From an uncultured Prevotella sp. (GTDB lineage Bacteria > Bacteroidota > Bacteroidia > Bacteroidales > Bacteroidaceae), in assembly GCF_946407605.1 (NCBI RefSeq), contig NZ_CAMJOS010000021.1:1-64000 (forward strand): DNA of 64,000 nucleotides, in the 5' to 3' direction. Shown one piece after another: positions 1-8,503 of the stretch. A program made the position numbers and the translations under genes. The notes beneath the pieces were generated by a model that saw only the letters and a program-made list of their open reading frames with translations, was not told where the DNA came from and did not search any database. How positions within the stretch are numbered: position 1 is the stretch's first letter; every line of letters starts with the position of its first letter.

Positions 1-1256
1 CTGAGACCATGAGTCAGAAGATCTGTAAGGTCATGGATATGGCCATGAAGATGGGCGCTCCTGTCATCGGCATCAACGACTCTGGTGGTGCCCGTATTCA
101 GGAAGGTATCAATGCATTGGCCGGTTATGCTGAGATTTTTGAGCGTAACATCCTTGCATCAGGTGTCATTCCTCAGATTTCTGGTATCTTCGGTCCTTGC
201 GCTGGTGGTGCCGTTTACTCTCCCGCCCTCACCGACTTCACACTGATGATGGAAGGCACAAGTTATATGTTCCTCACTGGTCCTAAGGTGGTAAAGACCG
301 TTACGGGCGAGGATATCGACCAGGAGCATCTGGGTGGTGCCAGTGTTCACGCTACCAAGTCTGGTGTGACTCACTTCACCGCCAAGACAGAAGAGGAAGG
401 CATTCAGATGCTGAAGACCCTCCTGTCATATATTCCTTCTAACAATATGGAGGTGGCTCCTCGTAAGAAGTGCGAAGATCCCATCAACCGCATGGAGGAC
501 TCTCTGAACGAGATCATTCCTGAGAATCCCAACGAGGCATACGATATGTACAAGGTCATCGCAGCTATCACCGATAACGGCGAGTTCTTCGAGGTACAGC
601 CTAAGTTCGCTAAGAATATTATTGTGGGCTTTGCTAGGTTTAATGGTCAGAGCGTAGGTATCGTAGCTAACCAGCCCTCATGCTACGCCGGCGTACTCGA
701 CGTAAATGCGTCTCGTAAGGGTGCCCGTTTCGTTCGTTTCTGCGACGCCTTCAATATTCCTATCGTATCACTGGTTGACGTTCCAGGATTCCTGCCTGGT
801 ACAGGTCAGGAGTACAATGCCGTTATCCTGCACGGAGCTCAGCTGCTCTACGCTTACGGCGAGGCTACTGTACCCAAGATTACTGTTACTCTGCGTAAGT
901 CGTACGGTGGTTCACACATCGTTATGGGCTCTAAGCAGCTGCATACCGACCTTAACTACGCATGGCCATCAGCCGAGATCGCCGTTATGGGTGCATCGGG
1001 TGCTGCTGCCGTACTGTACGCTAAGGAAGCTAAGGCTAAGAAAGAGGCTGGCGAGGACGTTAAGGCATTCATCGCTGAGAAGGAGGACGAGTACAACGAG
1101 CTCTTCGCTAATCCTTATCAGGCTGCCAAGTATGGCTACATCGATGATGTTATCGAGCCACGCAACACTCGTTTCCGCATCTGTCGCGGTCTGGCTCAGC
1201 TCGCCACCAAGCGTGATGCTCTGCCCGCCAAGAAACACGGAAACATCCCCATGTAA
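1..1256 (+). CDS. mmdA: Acyl-CoA carboxylase / methylmalonyl-CoA decarboxylase carboxyltransferase subunit (5' end outside window)
   Basis: Carboxyltransferase subunit that moves the carboxyl group between biotin on its carrier protein and an acyl-CoA, probably methylmalonyl-/propionyl-CoA in the succinate-propionate pathway; cytoplasmic. The reading frame is open through the first base, and about 417 residues are present of a usual 510-520, so roughly 100 N-terminal residues lie upstream. Visible family motifs are GGARIQEG, GPCAGGAVYSP and the C-terminal SYGGSHIVMGSK. It is followed by a 50-residue protein and a biotin carrier, the usual Bacteroidetes order. The family is certain; the choice between decarboxylase and carboxylase cannot be made from this fragment. 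Confidence 0.92.
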   Translation, partial: ETMSQKICKVMDMAMKMGAPVIGINDSGGARIQEGINALAGYAEIFERNILASGVIPQISGIFGPCAGGAVYSPALTDFTLMMEGTSYMFLTGPKVVKTVTGEDIDQEHLGGASVHATKSGVTHFTAKTEEEGIQMLKTLLSYIPSNNMEVAPRKKCEDPINRMEDSLNEIIPENPNEAYDMYKVIAAITDNGEFFEVQPKFAKNIIVGFARFNGQSVGIVANQPSCYAGVLDVNASRKGARFVRFCDAFNIPIVSLVDVPGFLPGTGQEYNAVILHGAQLLYAYGEATVPKITVTLRKSYGGSHIVMGSKQLHTDLNYAWPSAEIAVMGASGAAAVLYAKEAKAKKEAGEDVKAFIAEKEDEYNELFANPYQAAKYGYIDDVIEPRNTRFRICRGLAQLATKRDALPAKKHGNIPM

Positions 1257-1291
1257 TTGACAATTGATAATAGATAATTGACAATTGATAA
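1257..1291 (+). repeat. 7-bp tandem tract (5 units, TTGACAA/TTGATAA) filling the intergenic gap
   Basis: Five units of 7 bp (TTGACAA, TTGATAA, TAGATAA, TTGACAA, TTGATAA) begin directly after the mmdA stop codon and end two bases before the next ATG, so the whole gap is repeat. Confidence 0.85.
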
Positions 1292-1293
1292 TT

Positions 1294-1446
1294 ATGAATA
1301 ACAAAGAAGTTTATGCTGCCATCGCTATGGCTCTGCATGAGCATCTGGGAAATAATGTCCATGACGTGGAGCCGGGCATCATCACGATTGCCCAGCACCC
1401 CACGCAATGGAATGGCTATGCCCAGACAATGACAGCACACCCCTAA
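1294..1446 (+). CDS. Small subunit-like protein of the methylmalonyl-CoA decarboxylase operon (50 aa)
   Basis: A 50-residue frame starting MNNKEVYAAIAMALHEHLG and ending in MTAHP. It lies between the carboxyltransferase and the biotin carrier, where Bacteroidetes operons usually hold a short conserved protein of this type; the N-terminal half is the conserved part. It has no hydrophobic segment, so it is not a complete OadG-type membrane anchor. A role in assembling or linking the complex is inference from position. ATG chosen because it directly follows the 7-bp repeat tract and the frame runs unbroken to TAA. Confidence 0.75.
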   Translation: MNNKEVYAAIAMALHEHLGNNVHDVEPGIITIAQHPTQWNGYAQTMTAHP

Positions 1447-1461
1447 TTATTGAAATACAAA

Positions 1462-1896
1462 ATGAAAGAATATAAGTATACGATTAACGGGACGAAATAC
1501 GAAGTAGCCGTAGGCAATATTGAAGATAATATCGTAACCGTCACCGTCAATGGCGAGGCTTATCAAGTAGAATTAGAGAAGGAGCCAGAACCTGAGAAGA
1601 AGAAGCCCGTTCTCGGCAAGCCTGCAGCCGCCACAGAATCATCTGCATCAGAGTCTTCTGCCTCTGCCGCAAACATTAACAAGAACAATGCTATCAAAGC
1701 GCCATTACCTGGTGTTATCACAGACATCAAAGTAGCAGTTGGCGATGAGGTTCAGGTTGGCGACACTGTTGTAGTGCTCGAAGCCATGAAGATGGCCAAC
1801 AACCTTCAGGCTGAGAAAGCCGGAAAGGTAACAGCCATCTGTGTAAAGATTGGCGAGAGTGTCATGGAAGACGATGCACTCGTAGTCATCGAGTAA
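1462..1896 (+). CDS. Biotin carboxyl carrier protein (biotin/lipoyl attachment domain)
   Basis: A 144-residue carrier for the biotin used by the carboxyltransferase upstream. The N-terminal ~45 residues form a small beta domain, residues ~46-75 are a linker rich in Pro, Ala, Ser and Glu, and the C-terminal ~75 residues are a biotinyl domain with the canonical EAMKM at about residue 115, whose Lys is biotinylated. ATG at 1462 is preferred over a TTG four codons earlier because family members begin MKEYKYTING-like. A hairpin terminator follows. No sodium-pump beta subunit (OadB) follows, although it often does in this type of operon. Confidence 0.92.
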   Translation: MKEYKYTINGTKYEVAVGNIEDNIVTVTVNGEAYQVELEKEPEPEKKKPVLGKPAAATESSASESSASAANINKNNAIKAPLPGVITDIKVAVGDEVQVGDTVVVLEAMKMANNLQAEKAGKVTAICVKIGESVMEDDALVVIE

Positions 1897-1923
1897 TATA
1901 CCTATAATATATAATAAGGTAAG

Positions 1924-1960
1924 GCAGGTTTCACATAGAAAGTGAAACCTGCTTATTTTT
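1924..1960 (+). terminator. Rho-independent terminator of the carboxyltransferase operon
   Basis: A perfect 11-bp stem (GCAGGTTTCAC at 1924-1934 with its complement at 1942-1952), a 7-base loop and then TTATTTTT. It lies between convergent genes; the run of T also covers the stop codon of the minus-strand neighbour. Confidence 0.9.
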
Positions 1961-3110
1961 CATAGAAAAAGTAATACCAATAAGAATCGCGATAACGGTC
2001 ATACACTCTATATTTCCTTTCTGACGGCACAGGATATTCTGCTTCCAATTGTTTCATATTATCCCAATCCTCGTCAATGACAGCGTTCTGATAGACAATA
2101 GCAGGATTCGTGCGGAGATGACGGTATAGCACTAAAGCCTCCTGATAATGACGAGGCAAAGGCAATGAATCTGATACTTCATAATAATGTGGCAATAAGT
2201 CCACGAAAGCATCAAGACGACGGTCAATAAGACAGCCGCACAGCCTGTAGTCTGCCACAGCCGATGTTGCCAAAGAGTCTCGTTCTAAGGCCTTATAATA
2301 CACTTCATTCTCACAAGTCCGTGATGGGATAGCCCCCAGATGTTTCCATATACTATCAGCCGACAATATCTGAAGAGACAAATGCATGGGCAGCATATCC
2401 TCACTCGTTCCAACAACAGGATAAGAGAAAAGTTTCTCGCCCAATTGTCCCTTTTTTGAGAGGGCATATATTCTCAGCATGGTCAGTCGTTTATTGGTCT
2501 CCAAAGACTTACTTCCCACACGAAGAGCTTCATCCACATCATTTTTCATCAGGGCCATCTCTGCTCGAGCACTATAATGGAATACAGCATTCGTATTACC
2601 AATCAACGCCACAAGAAGCATCATCACCGCCATCTGAAGCATATTAACCCAGACCCGTTTCGAGAATATCCCCAAGGGCATCTTATCATCGTTTTCATAA
2701 GGCGACATACGTCGGGCAAGCCAAACAAGTCCTCCCCAAACGGCAAGTGCAAGTGGAGCACCCCAACACCAAGCCCCCAAGGAATAATGCTCGTCAATAT
2801 CGGTATTGACATCAGATATAAATGCCAGCAGGAGCATCGACGGCAGGTAAGTCAAGGCATGAGTACGACGTGAAAGACCAGTAAAAGCCGCCACAGCCAA
2901 TTGCAGCACACAGAGAACTCCCGTAATAATAAAAGCACCGGCAGTGCGGTTATAATGAGTTACCCCTTTACTCAATGTATGCTGTGCGATGGCAATCACA
3001 TCAGCTTGGAACTCATATAACCAAAGGAAGGTGAAAATGATAAAACAAACGGCACACACCACCTTCGTGGTGATGGTGCCGTTCTTTTTATAGGGATTGT
3101 GATACTTCAT
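1953..3110 (-). CDS. Polytopic membrane protein of unknown function (DUF6057-like)
   Basis: A 385-residue protein. The first ~170 residues hold five hydrophobic segments (for example VVCAVCFIIFTFLWLY, GAFIITGVLCVLQLAVAA, MLQMAVMMLLVALIG). The C-terminal ~200 residues are soluble and helical, with a TPR-like stretch beginning around FHYSARAEMALMKNDVDEAL. This layout fits the Bacteroidetes DUF6057 group, but that is from memory of the architecture and not a search. Its ATG shares one base with the glgB stop (TGATG), so translation is probably coupled to glgB. A start three bases earlier (TTG) is possible. No function is assigned. Confidence 0.75.
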   Translation of the reverse strand: MKYHNPYKKNGTITTKVVCAVCFIIFTFLWLYEFQADVIAIAQHTLSKGVTHYNRTAGAFIITGVLCVLQLAVAAFTGLSRRTHALTYLPSMLLLAFISDVNTDIDEHYSLGAWCWGAPLALAVWGGLVWLARRMSPYENDDKMPLGIFSKRVWVNMLQMAVMMLLVALIGNTNAVFHYSARAEMALMKNDVDEALRVGSKSLETNKRLTMLRIYALSKKGQLGEKLFSYPVVGTSEDMLPMHLSLQILSADSIWKHLGAIPSRTCENEVYYKALERDSLATSAVADYRLCGCLIDRRLDAFVDLLPHYYEVSDSLPLPRHYQEALVLYRHLRTNPAIVYQNAVIDEDWDNMKQLEAEYPVPSERKYRVYDRYRDSYWYYFFYEK

Positions 3111-5161
3111 CAATTCTTCTTAAGAACAACAGCCGAACGGGCCGGTATATACAGTTTTAACCACTCCTTATGATCTTTGACATAAAGAGGATCGAAGTTG
3201 GTGAAGTGCGTCACGCTATCATCAGCGAATCCGAAGCCACCGAAATCCTTCGAGTCGGTATTGAGCACTACATCATAAGACCCCGTAGGCACCAGGAATC
3301 CATAGTCAGTATACGACTGCGTCGGTGAGAAATTAAAGACAAAGAGCAGATCGCCACGCATAAATGCGAGAACCTGATCACCATCATTATGCCAGATTTC
3401 CACCACAGGCTTATCCTGGAAATTACGCACCGTCTTTATCACATTGATCATCTCACGATCAAAATCGCCCAACCAATGATAACAGAGATCCTTGTTGTCA
3501 ACCAAGCTCCACTGACGACGAGCATACTTATAACTCCAGCCGTTTCCATCACGTGGGAAGTCAATCCACTCTGGATGTCCGAACTCATTACCCATGAAGT
3601 TCAGATAACCGCCGTTGATGGCACCCAGTGTCACCAGACGAATCATCTTGTGGAGAGCAATGCCTCGCTCAACCACACCATTGATATCTTTCTTGGCGAA
3701 ATGCCAGTACATATCAGCATCTATCAGTCGGAAGATAATGGTCTTATCACCCACCAAAGCCTGGTCATGACTCTCGCAATAGCTGATGGTTTTCTCGTCA
3801 GGACGACGGTTCTTAACCTCCCAGAAGATACTGCTGGGCTTCCAGTTCTCATCAGACTGTTCCTTGATGGTCTTGATCCAATAGTCAGGAATATTCATGG
3901 CCATACGGTAATCGAAGCCATATCCTCCATCCTCGAACTTGGCAGCAAGGCCCGGCATACCACTTACCTCCTCAGCAATGGTGATAGCATTAGGATTAAC
4001 CTCATGAATCAGTTTATTGGCAAGCGTCAAATAACAGATGGCGTTATCATCTTCATGACCATTGAAATAGTCACCATAACCACAGAAAGCTTCTCCTAAT
4101 CCATGACTATAATACAGCATAGAGGTCACGCCGTCGAAACGGAAGCCATCAAACTGGAATTCCTCCAACCAGTAACGACAGTTGGAGAGCAGGAAATGCA
4201 TCACCTCGTCCTTACCATAGTCGAAACAAAGAGAATCCCATGCCGGATGCTCATGGCGATCTCCCGGATAGAAGAACTGGTTAGGATCACCACAAAGATT
4301 ACCCAAGCCTTCCACCTCATTCTTTACTGCATGGCTGTGTACGATATCCATAATGACAGCCACACCATTTTTGTGGGCTTCATCAATCAGCTGCTTCAGT
4401 TCCTCAGGTGTTCCAAAACGACTACTGGGGGCAAAGAACGAAGAAACATGATAGCCAAACGATCCATAGTAGGGATGTTCCTGAATGGCCATCACCTGAA
4501 TACAGTTATAGCCATCCTTGATAACACGTGGCAGCACGTTCTCCCTGAACTCATTATAAGTACCCACCTTCTCGGCATCCTGTCCCATACCAACATGGCA
4601 CTCATAGATGAGCAGCGGGTTCTTCTTGGGCTTGAAGTTCTTTTTCTTAAAGTCATATTTCTTAGCAGGGTCCCACACCTGAGCAGAGAATATTTTCGTA
4701 TTCTCATCTTGCACCACGCGACGGCACCAAGCTGGGATACGCTCGCCTTCTCCTCCTTCCCATTTCACTTTCATTTTGTAAAGCTGTCCATGTTTCAGGT
4801 CGCGCTCACGCAGTTTCAATTCCCAGTTTCCAGTACCGGCAATACGCTTACACTTATATTTCTCATCTTCTTTCCAGTCATTGAAATCACCAATGAGATA
4901 GATTTCTGTTGCATTAGGAGCCCACTCACGGAATACCCATCCTCTCAACTGCTTGTGAAGACCAAAATACAAATGACCTGAGGCGAAGTCTTTCAAAGAG
5001 GTTTTGCCATTACGTGTCAACTGATTCAGTTTCCATACGGCATGATCATGACGACCACGAATGGCATCCTCAAAGGGTTCCAACCATGAATCATTCTGAA
5101 CGAGCCCTATATGCTTCGGCTGTTCTACAGCTTTTTTCTCGGATTTTTTTGTTGTTGCCAT
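3110..5161 (-). CDS. glgB: 1,4-alpha-glucan branching enzyme (GH13)
   Basis: Creates alpha-1,6 branches in glycogen. 683 residues of the eukaryote-like branching-enzyme type common in Bacteroidetes. A Lys-rich start (MATTKKSEKK) is followed by a CBM48 domain (about 70-180, with YLIGDFNDW), the GH13 barrel (about 190-560) and a C-terminal all-beta domain. The catalytic set is visible: nucleophile Asp in FRFDGVTSM, acid/base Glu in IAEEVSGMPG, and the third acid in CESHDQ. It follows a TabA/YhcH-like gene by six bases and is coupled to the membrane-protein gene downstream, giving a three-gene minus-strand operon. Confidence 0.96.
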   Translation of the reverse strand: MATTKKSEKKAVEQPKHIGLVQNDSWLEPFEDAIRGRHDHAVWKLNQLTRNGKTSLKDFASGHLYFGLHKQLRGWVFREWAPNATEIYLIGDFNDWKEDEKYKCKRIAGTGNWELKLRERDLKHGQLYKMKVKWEGGEGERIPAWCRRVVQDENTKIFSAQVWDPAKKYDFKKKNFKPKKNPLLIYECHVGMGQDAEKVGTYNEFRENVLPRVIKDGYNCIQVMAIQEHPYYGSFGYHVSSFFAPSSRFGTPEELKQLIDEAHKNGVAVIMDIVHSHAVKNEVEGLGNLCGDPNQFFYPGDRHEHPAWDSLCFDYGKDEVMHFLLSNCRYWLEEFQFDGFRFDGVTSMLYYSHGLGEAFCGYGDYFNGHEDDNAICYLTLANKLIHEVNPNAITIAEEVSGMPGLAAKFEDGGYGFDYRMAMNIPDYWIKTIKEQSDENWKPSSIFWEVKNRRPDEKTISYCESHDQALVGDKTIIFRLIDADMYWHFAKKDINGVVERGIALHKMIRLVTLGAINGGYLNFMGNEFGHPEWIDFPRDGNGWSYKYARRQWSLVDNKDLCYHWLGDFDREMINVIKTVRNFQDKPVVEIWHNDGDQVLAFMRGDLLFVFNFSPTQSYTDYGFLVPTGSYDVVLNTDSKDFGGFGFADDSVTHFTNFDPLYVKDHKEWLKLYIPARSAVVLKKN

Positions 5162-5167
5162 AGTCTT

Positions 5168-5614
5168 TTATGCTTTAACCTTGAATATTGCTTTTCTAAT
5201 CTCAGGTGCCATTGTGATACAGGGTGCATGTCCGTCTTGTGGGAAGAAGATGGCAAACATCCCAGGCTGACAATCAATAAAGCTCTCTGCCATCAGTCCG
5301 GGATACATGGCCACATCCTTCTCTGCATTGTATTCTTCTTCCGGCAAGTTGCAGAGTGGTGTGTATCCGTATGTCTCCGGTCCATCAAGCGGCATCTGAA
5401 TATCAATCATCTTGACATGGGTTTCTACCTCGGCCTCATCAGGTGCCTTCCCCTTAGCCGTTGTCAGGTTCAGGAAAAGATCTTTACCTTTGATTGGATA
5501 TTTACCGTCTTCCATTACATTGAGGTCATTCTTCTTCAAGAACTCCACCACATCGGCAAACAGCGGATTAATGCCCTGATATTTGCCTAAATTGTCCAGT
5601 GTGTCGATAATCAT
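5168..5614 (-). CDS. YhcH/YjgK/YiaL (TabA) family protein
   Basis: 148 residues of the cupin-like DUF386 family, which includes biofilm regulator TabA and the EbgC-type accessory protein; many members are linked to sugar metabolism. Family features are the N-terminal MIIDTLDNLGKY, the central VETHVKMIDIQMPLDG and the C-terminal FFPQDGHAPCI, with candidate metal-binding His and Glu residues. It ends six bases before glgB and is probably cotranscribed with it, which suggests a link to glucan turnover. No substrate can be given. Confidence 0.85.
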   Translation of the reverse strand: MIIDTLDNLGKYQGINPLFADVVEFLKKNDLNVMEDGKYPIKGKDLFLNLTTAKGKAPDEAEVETHVKMIDIQMPLDGPETYGYTPLCNLPEEEYNAEKDVAMYPGLMAESFIDCQPGMFAIFFPQDGHAPCITMAPEIRKAIFKVKA

Positions 5615-5631
5615 AATGTATGATGTTTAAG

Positions 5632-6756
5632 TTACTGTTTGTCAACCTTACGGTAGCCCTGGCTATATGTGCCTTGAGCTACGATATTACCGTTACGGTC
5701 TTTCTCCACGAAAGCGCCGTCACGTTTTCCTTCAGCATAACTGCCTTCAAAACGTTTGCCGTCCTTATCTTCTTCTATGGCCTTGCCATTTCTGACACCG
5801 TTCTTATACATAGCCTTGAACTTCGACCCATCAGCCAGATGTCCGATACACTCACCTTCTGGCTGTCCGTCCTTGAACTCTCCTTCCACGACGTCTCCGG
5901 CTTTCGTCGTCAGTTTACCATGTCCATTGGGCTTATCAGTTTTCCATTGTCCCGTATAGGAATTACCATTAACCCACACCACAGTACCCTGTCCGTATTT
6001 ATCACCATCCAGGAACTGCCCATTATAGCGGTCACCATTGGCAAACTTGAAGATACCTGTGCCAGAGCGTTTACCATTTACATAATCACCTTCATAGATA
6101 TCACCATTCTGGAAGCGGTAGATGCCTTTTCCATGCTGCACATCATTTTGCCATTGGCCAACATACACATCACCGTCAGCATACTTATAGATGCCTTTTC
6201 CGTTTCGCATGTTGTCCTTCCACTCACCATCGTATGTCGAGCCATCAGCCCAGTCATAGAAACCTCGGCCATTTTTCTTGTCGTCCTTCCACTGTCCTTT
6301 ATAGTATGCACCACTGGCAAACATGTACTTTCCTTCTCCTTCGCGCTTATCCTCAAGCCAATTTCCGCTATAGATATCGCCGTTAAAATAGTACATCACG
6401 CCAAAGCCCTGTTGGTAATCTTTAAACCAAAGGCCCACATACTTATTATTATTCTGGAAGTAGAACGTACCCTGACCGTGCTGGTGGTCTTGCAGCCACT
6501 GACCTTCATACTTCTCACCATCAGTAAAAGTATAGATTCCGTAACCTTCACGTTTTCCTTTCACGTATTCACCTTCATAAAGATTACCGTTCTTCCAAAC
6601 CGTTTTTCCTTTTCCGTGAGGCTTTCCGCCAGCCATTTCTCCGTTATAGTCACCTCCGTCTTTCGTCATACATGATCCCAAAGTAATCTTCTGAGCCTGA
6701 ACAGACGATGACAAAGTCAGAAAAGTCAAAGATAGAATATATGTAGTCAATTTCAT
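5632..6756 (-). CDS. Exported MORN-repeat protein
   Basis: 374 residues. An N-terminal signal peptide (MKLTTYILSLTFLTLSSSVQAQ) is followed by about thirteen MORN repeats of the form YxGxWxxxxxxGxGxxxxxxGxxY, spaced about 23 residues and running almost to the C-terminus; the last two are degenerate. MORN repeats form elongated beta-hairpin sheets that bind lipids or proteins, and the signal peptide puts this one in the periplasm or at the surface. It has its own promoter (TATCTTTG reading leftward at 6780-6787) and stands apart from the glgB operon. Function unknown. Confidence 0.9.
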   Translation of the reverse strand: MKLTTYILSLTFLTLSSSVQAQKITLGSCMTKDGGDYNGEMAGGKPHGKGKTVWKNGNLYEGEYVKGKREGYGIYTFTDGEKYEGQWLQDHQHGQGTFYFQNNNKYVGLWFKDYQQGFGVMYYFNGDIYSGNWLEDKREGEGKYMFASGAYYKGQWKDDKKNGRGFYDWADGSTYDGEWKDNMRNGKGIYKYADGDVYVGQWQNDVQHGKGIYRFQNGDIYEGDYVNGKRSGTGIFKFANGDRYNGQFLDGDKYGQGTVVWVNGNSYTGQWKTDKPNGHGKLTTKAGDVVEGEFKDGQPEGECIGHLADGSKFKAMYKNGVRNGKAIEEDKDGKRFEGSYAEGKRDGAFVEKDRNGNIVAQGTYSQGYRKVDKQ

Positions 6757-6779
6757 GTTTCAACAGAGTTTTAACCCTA

Positions 6780-6787
6780 CAAAGATA
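6780..6787 (-). promoter_or_regulatory. -7 promoter box for the MORN-repeat gene
   Basis: TATCTTTG on the minus strand, 24 bases upstream of the ATG, matching the Bacteroidetes consensus TAnnTTTG. Confidence 0.7.
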
Positions 6788-6825
6788 CAAAAAAATGCCC
6801 ATACAGACAAGAAAATGCCGTTTTT

Positions 6826-6846
6826 AGAATTAAGAATTAAGAATTA
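6826..6846 (+). repeat. 7-bp tandem tract (3 units AGAATTA)
   Basis: Three exact units of AGAATTA just upstream of the kdsB -7 box, between divergent genes. Confidence 0.8.
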
Positions 6847-6850
6847 TTTG

Positions 6851-6858
6851 TATCTTTG
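6851..6858 (+). promoter_or_regulatory. -7 promoter box for kdsB
   Basis: TATCTTTG, 27 bases upstream of the kdsB ATG, fits TAnnTTTG. The -33 region would lie within or next to the AGAATTA tract. Confidence 0.7.
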
Positions 6859-6885
6859 CCGAAAAATTCATAGATAATTAAGGAC

Positions 6886-7632
6886 ATGAAGTTTATTGGA
6901 ATCATTCCGGCACGCTATGCCTCAACCCGTTTTCCCGGCAAGCCATTGGCCATGCTTGGTGGAAAGCCAGTTATTCAAAGAGTATATGAACAAGTTATCA
7001 GCGTGCTTGGCGAAGCCTATGTAGCTACTGACGACGAACGTATCTTCAATGTTGTGGAATCGTTTGGCGGCAAGGCAGTGATGACACGCACAGACCATCA
7101 GAGCGGAACAGACCGTATAGAGGAAGCTGTCAGCAAATTGCAGACTGATGCTGATGTCATTATCAATGTTCAGGGCGATGAGCCTTTTATCCAGAAGGCA
7201 CAATTAGAGACTCTCAAACATCTCTTCGACGACCCTCTGGTACAAATCGGCACCTTAGGTAAGCCTTTTGAGAGCATAGAAGGTGTAGACAACCCCAACT
7301 CTCCCAAGATTGTGTGTGACATCAACGGCTATGCCATGTACTTCAGTCGCAGCGTTATACCTTATATAAGGAATAAGGAGCATGACGATTGGCTGAAACA
7401 CTTCCCGTTCTTAAAGCATATCGGTCTCTATGCTTACCGTCGTGAAGTATTGGCAGAGATAACGCAACTGCCCCAGAGCCCTCTTGAATTAGCAGAGAGT
7501 CTGGAGCAGTTACGATGGTTGCAAAATGGCTACCGCATCAAAGTAGGCGTAACCAATATCGAAACAGTTGGCATCGATACGCCTGAGGACCTCCAGCGAG
7601 CAGAGAAGTTCTTAAAAGGATTTGAAAATTGA
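6886..7632 (+). CDS. kdsB: 3-deoxy-manno-octulosonate cytidylyltransferase
   Basis: Activates Kdo as CMP-Kdo for the inner core of lipopolysaccharide; cytoplasmic. 248 residues, the normal length. Typical features are the N-terminal nucleotide-binding stretch IIPARYASTRFPGKPL, the internal MTRTDHQSGTDRIEEA, and VQGDEPFI, which carries a metal-binding Asp. The gene ends inside a 7-bp repeat tract: its last codons and TGA stop are formed by TTGAAAA units. Single gene with its own promoter. Confidence 0.97.
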   Translation: MKFIGIIPARYASTRFPGKPLAMLGGKPVIQRVYEQVISVLGEAYVATDDERIFNVVESFGGKAVMTRTDHQSGTDRIEEAVSKLQTDADVIINVQGDEPFIQKAQLETLKHLFDDPLVQIGTLGKPFESIEGVDNPNSPKIVCDINGYAMYFSRSVIPYIRNKEHDDWLKHFPFLKHIGLYAYRREVLAEITQLPQSPLELAESLEQLRWLQNGYRIKVGVTNIETVGIDTPEDLQRAEKFLKGFEN

Positions 7633-7649
7633 AAGTTGAAAATTGAAAA
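7622..7649 (+). repeat. 7-bp tandem tract (4 units TTGAAAA/TTGAAAG) forming the kdsB stop
   Basis: 28 bp, four units. The TGA at 7630-7632 within the tract is the kdsB stop codon. The tract ends at the base next to the stop codon of the convergent DnaJ-like gene. Confidence 0.9.
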
Positions 7650-8345
7650 TTATCCTCTTCGCATCTCTTCCAATAGTTGACGCTGACGAGGGCTTAACGA
7701 AGCGGGAAGGGTCACATTAAACGTGATTATCAGGTCCGTTCCGTTTTGGCCCTTGCCACGGAGTCTCACCTTGGTGCCAGGCTGGGTTTCTGGCTTCACT
7801 TTCAACTTTAGCTTCCTGCCATCAGGAACGGCCACAATTATGTCGCCGCCTAATAGAGCAGTATACATATCTATATTTACACTGGCTTGTGTATCTTGGG
7901 TACCATAGGCCCCATTAGCCGTATGAGCCCCAAAGCCCCCACCCCGACGACCTGCCGATGCACCACCAAACAGGTTTTCGAAGAAAGAACTGAATCCGCC
8001 GTCTCCGCCACCAGTGAAAGAAGAGAAATCGAAGCCATCGAACGGCGATCCACCACGACCATTACCCGCTGAGAATCCGCCAAAGCCACCTCCAGCGCCA
8101 CCGGCACCAAAGGCATCGGCTTGCTTCCATTGCTCGCCATACTGATCGTACTTCTTTCGTTTTTCTGGATCTCCAATCACGTCATACGCCTCATTCAACG
8201 CCTGGAACTTCGCCTTTGCTTTCGGGTCGTCAGGATGCAAGTCTGGATGAAACTGCTTAGCCCTTTTAATATAGGCCTTTTTCACATCTTTCTGAGGGAT
8301 GTTCTTATCAACCCCTAGAATCTTATAATAGTCAATGAATGCCAT
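7650..8345 (-). CDS. Short DnaJ/CbpA-like co-chaperone
   Basis: 231 residues. An N-terminal J domain (about 5-70) has the essential HPD ([10 protein letters not shown]), which stimulates an Hsp70. A long Gly/Phe-rich region follows (about 80-150), with no zinc-finger CxxCxGxG repeats, and then a single C-terminal beta domain (about 155-215). It is shorter than CbpA or DnaJ (300-380), because only one C-terminal substrate domain seems to remain. The start is preceded by an unusually strong Shine-Dalgarno sequence for this phylum. Partner Hsp70 not in the window. Confidence 0.88.
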   Translation of the reverse strand: MAFIDYYKILGVDKNIPQKDVKKAYIKRAKQFHPDLHPDDPKAKAKFQALNEAYDVIGDPEKRKKYDQYGEQWKQADAFGAGGAGGGFGGFSAGNGRGGSPFDGFDFSSFTGGGDGGFSSFFENLFGGASAGRRGGGFGAHTANGAYGTQDTQASVNIDMYTALLGGDIIVAVPDGRKLKLKVKPETQPGTKVRLRGKGQNGTDLIITFNVTLPASLSPRQRQLLEEMRRG

Positions 8346-8351
8346 AATTCA

Positions 8352-8360
8352 CACCTCCTT
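8352..8360 (-). promoter_or_regulatory. Strong Shine-Dalgarno site before the DnaJ-like gene
   Basis: AAGGAGGTG on the minus strand ends six bases before the ATG. It matches the anti-Shine-Dalgarno sequence almost fully, while nearly all other genes in the window lack such a site. Confidence 0.75.
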
Positions 8361-8476
8361 TTTTCTTACCTGACAGCAAAAAATATGCCAAGACTCAGAA
8401 ATAGCACCTTATAGCAACGACATAAGAAAAAATCATCATTTTTGCTCAATTATTTCCGTATATGACTTCGAATTAG

Positions 8477-8484
8477 TATCTTTG
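8477..8484 (+). promoter_or_regulatory. -7 promoter box for the 5'-nucleotidase gene
   Basis: TATCTTTG, 19 bases before the ATG at 8504. It shows that an in-frame ATG at 8486 lies at or before the transcript start and is unlikely to be used. Confidence 0.7.
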
Positions 8485-8503
8485 CATGCAAAATACAACC
8501 ATC

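Noticed and set aside
3389..4981. Two long plus-strand frames (236 and 292 codons) opposite glgB
   Set aside because: glgB has all catalytic motifs on the minus strand; the antisense translations show no domain signals.
5620..6675. A 351-codon open frame on the plus strand opposite the MORN gene
   Set aside because: It is antisense to a regular repeat protein whose codon periodicity keeps the other strand open; no promoter, no family pattern, low-complexity hydrophobic translation.
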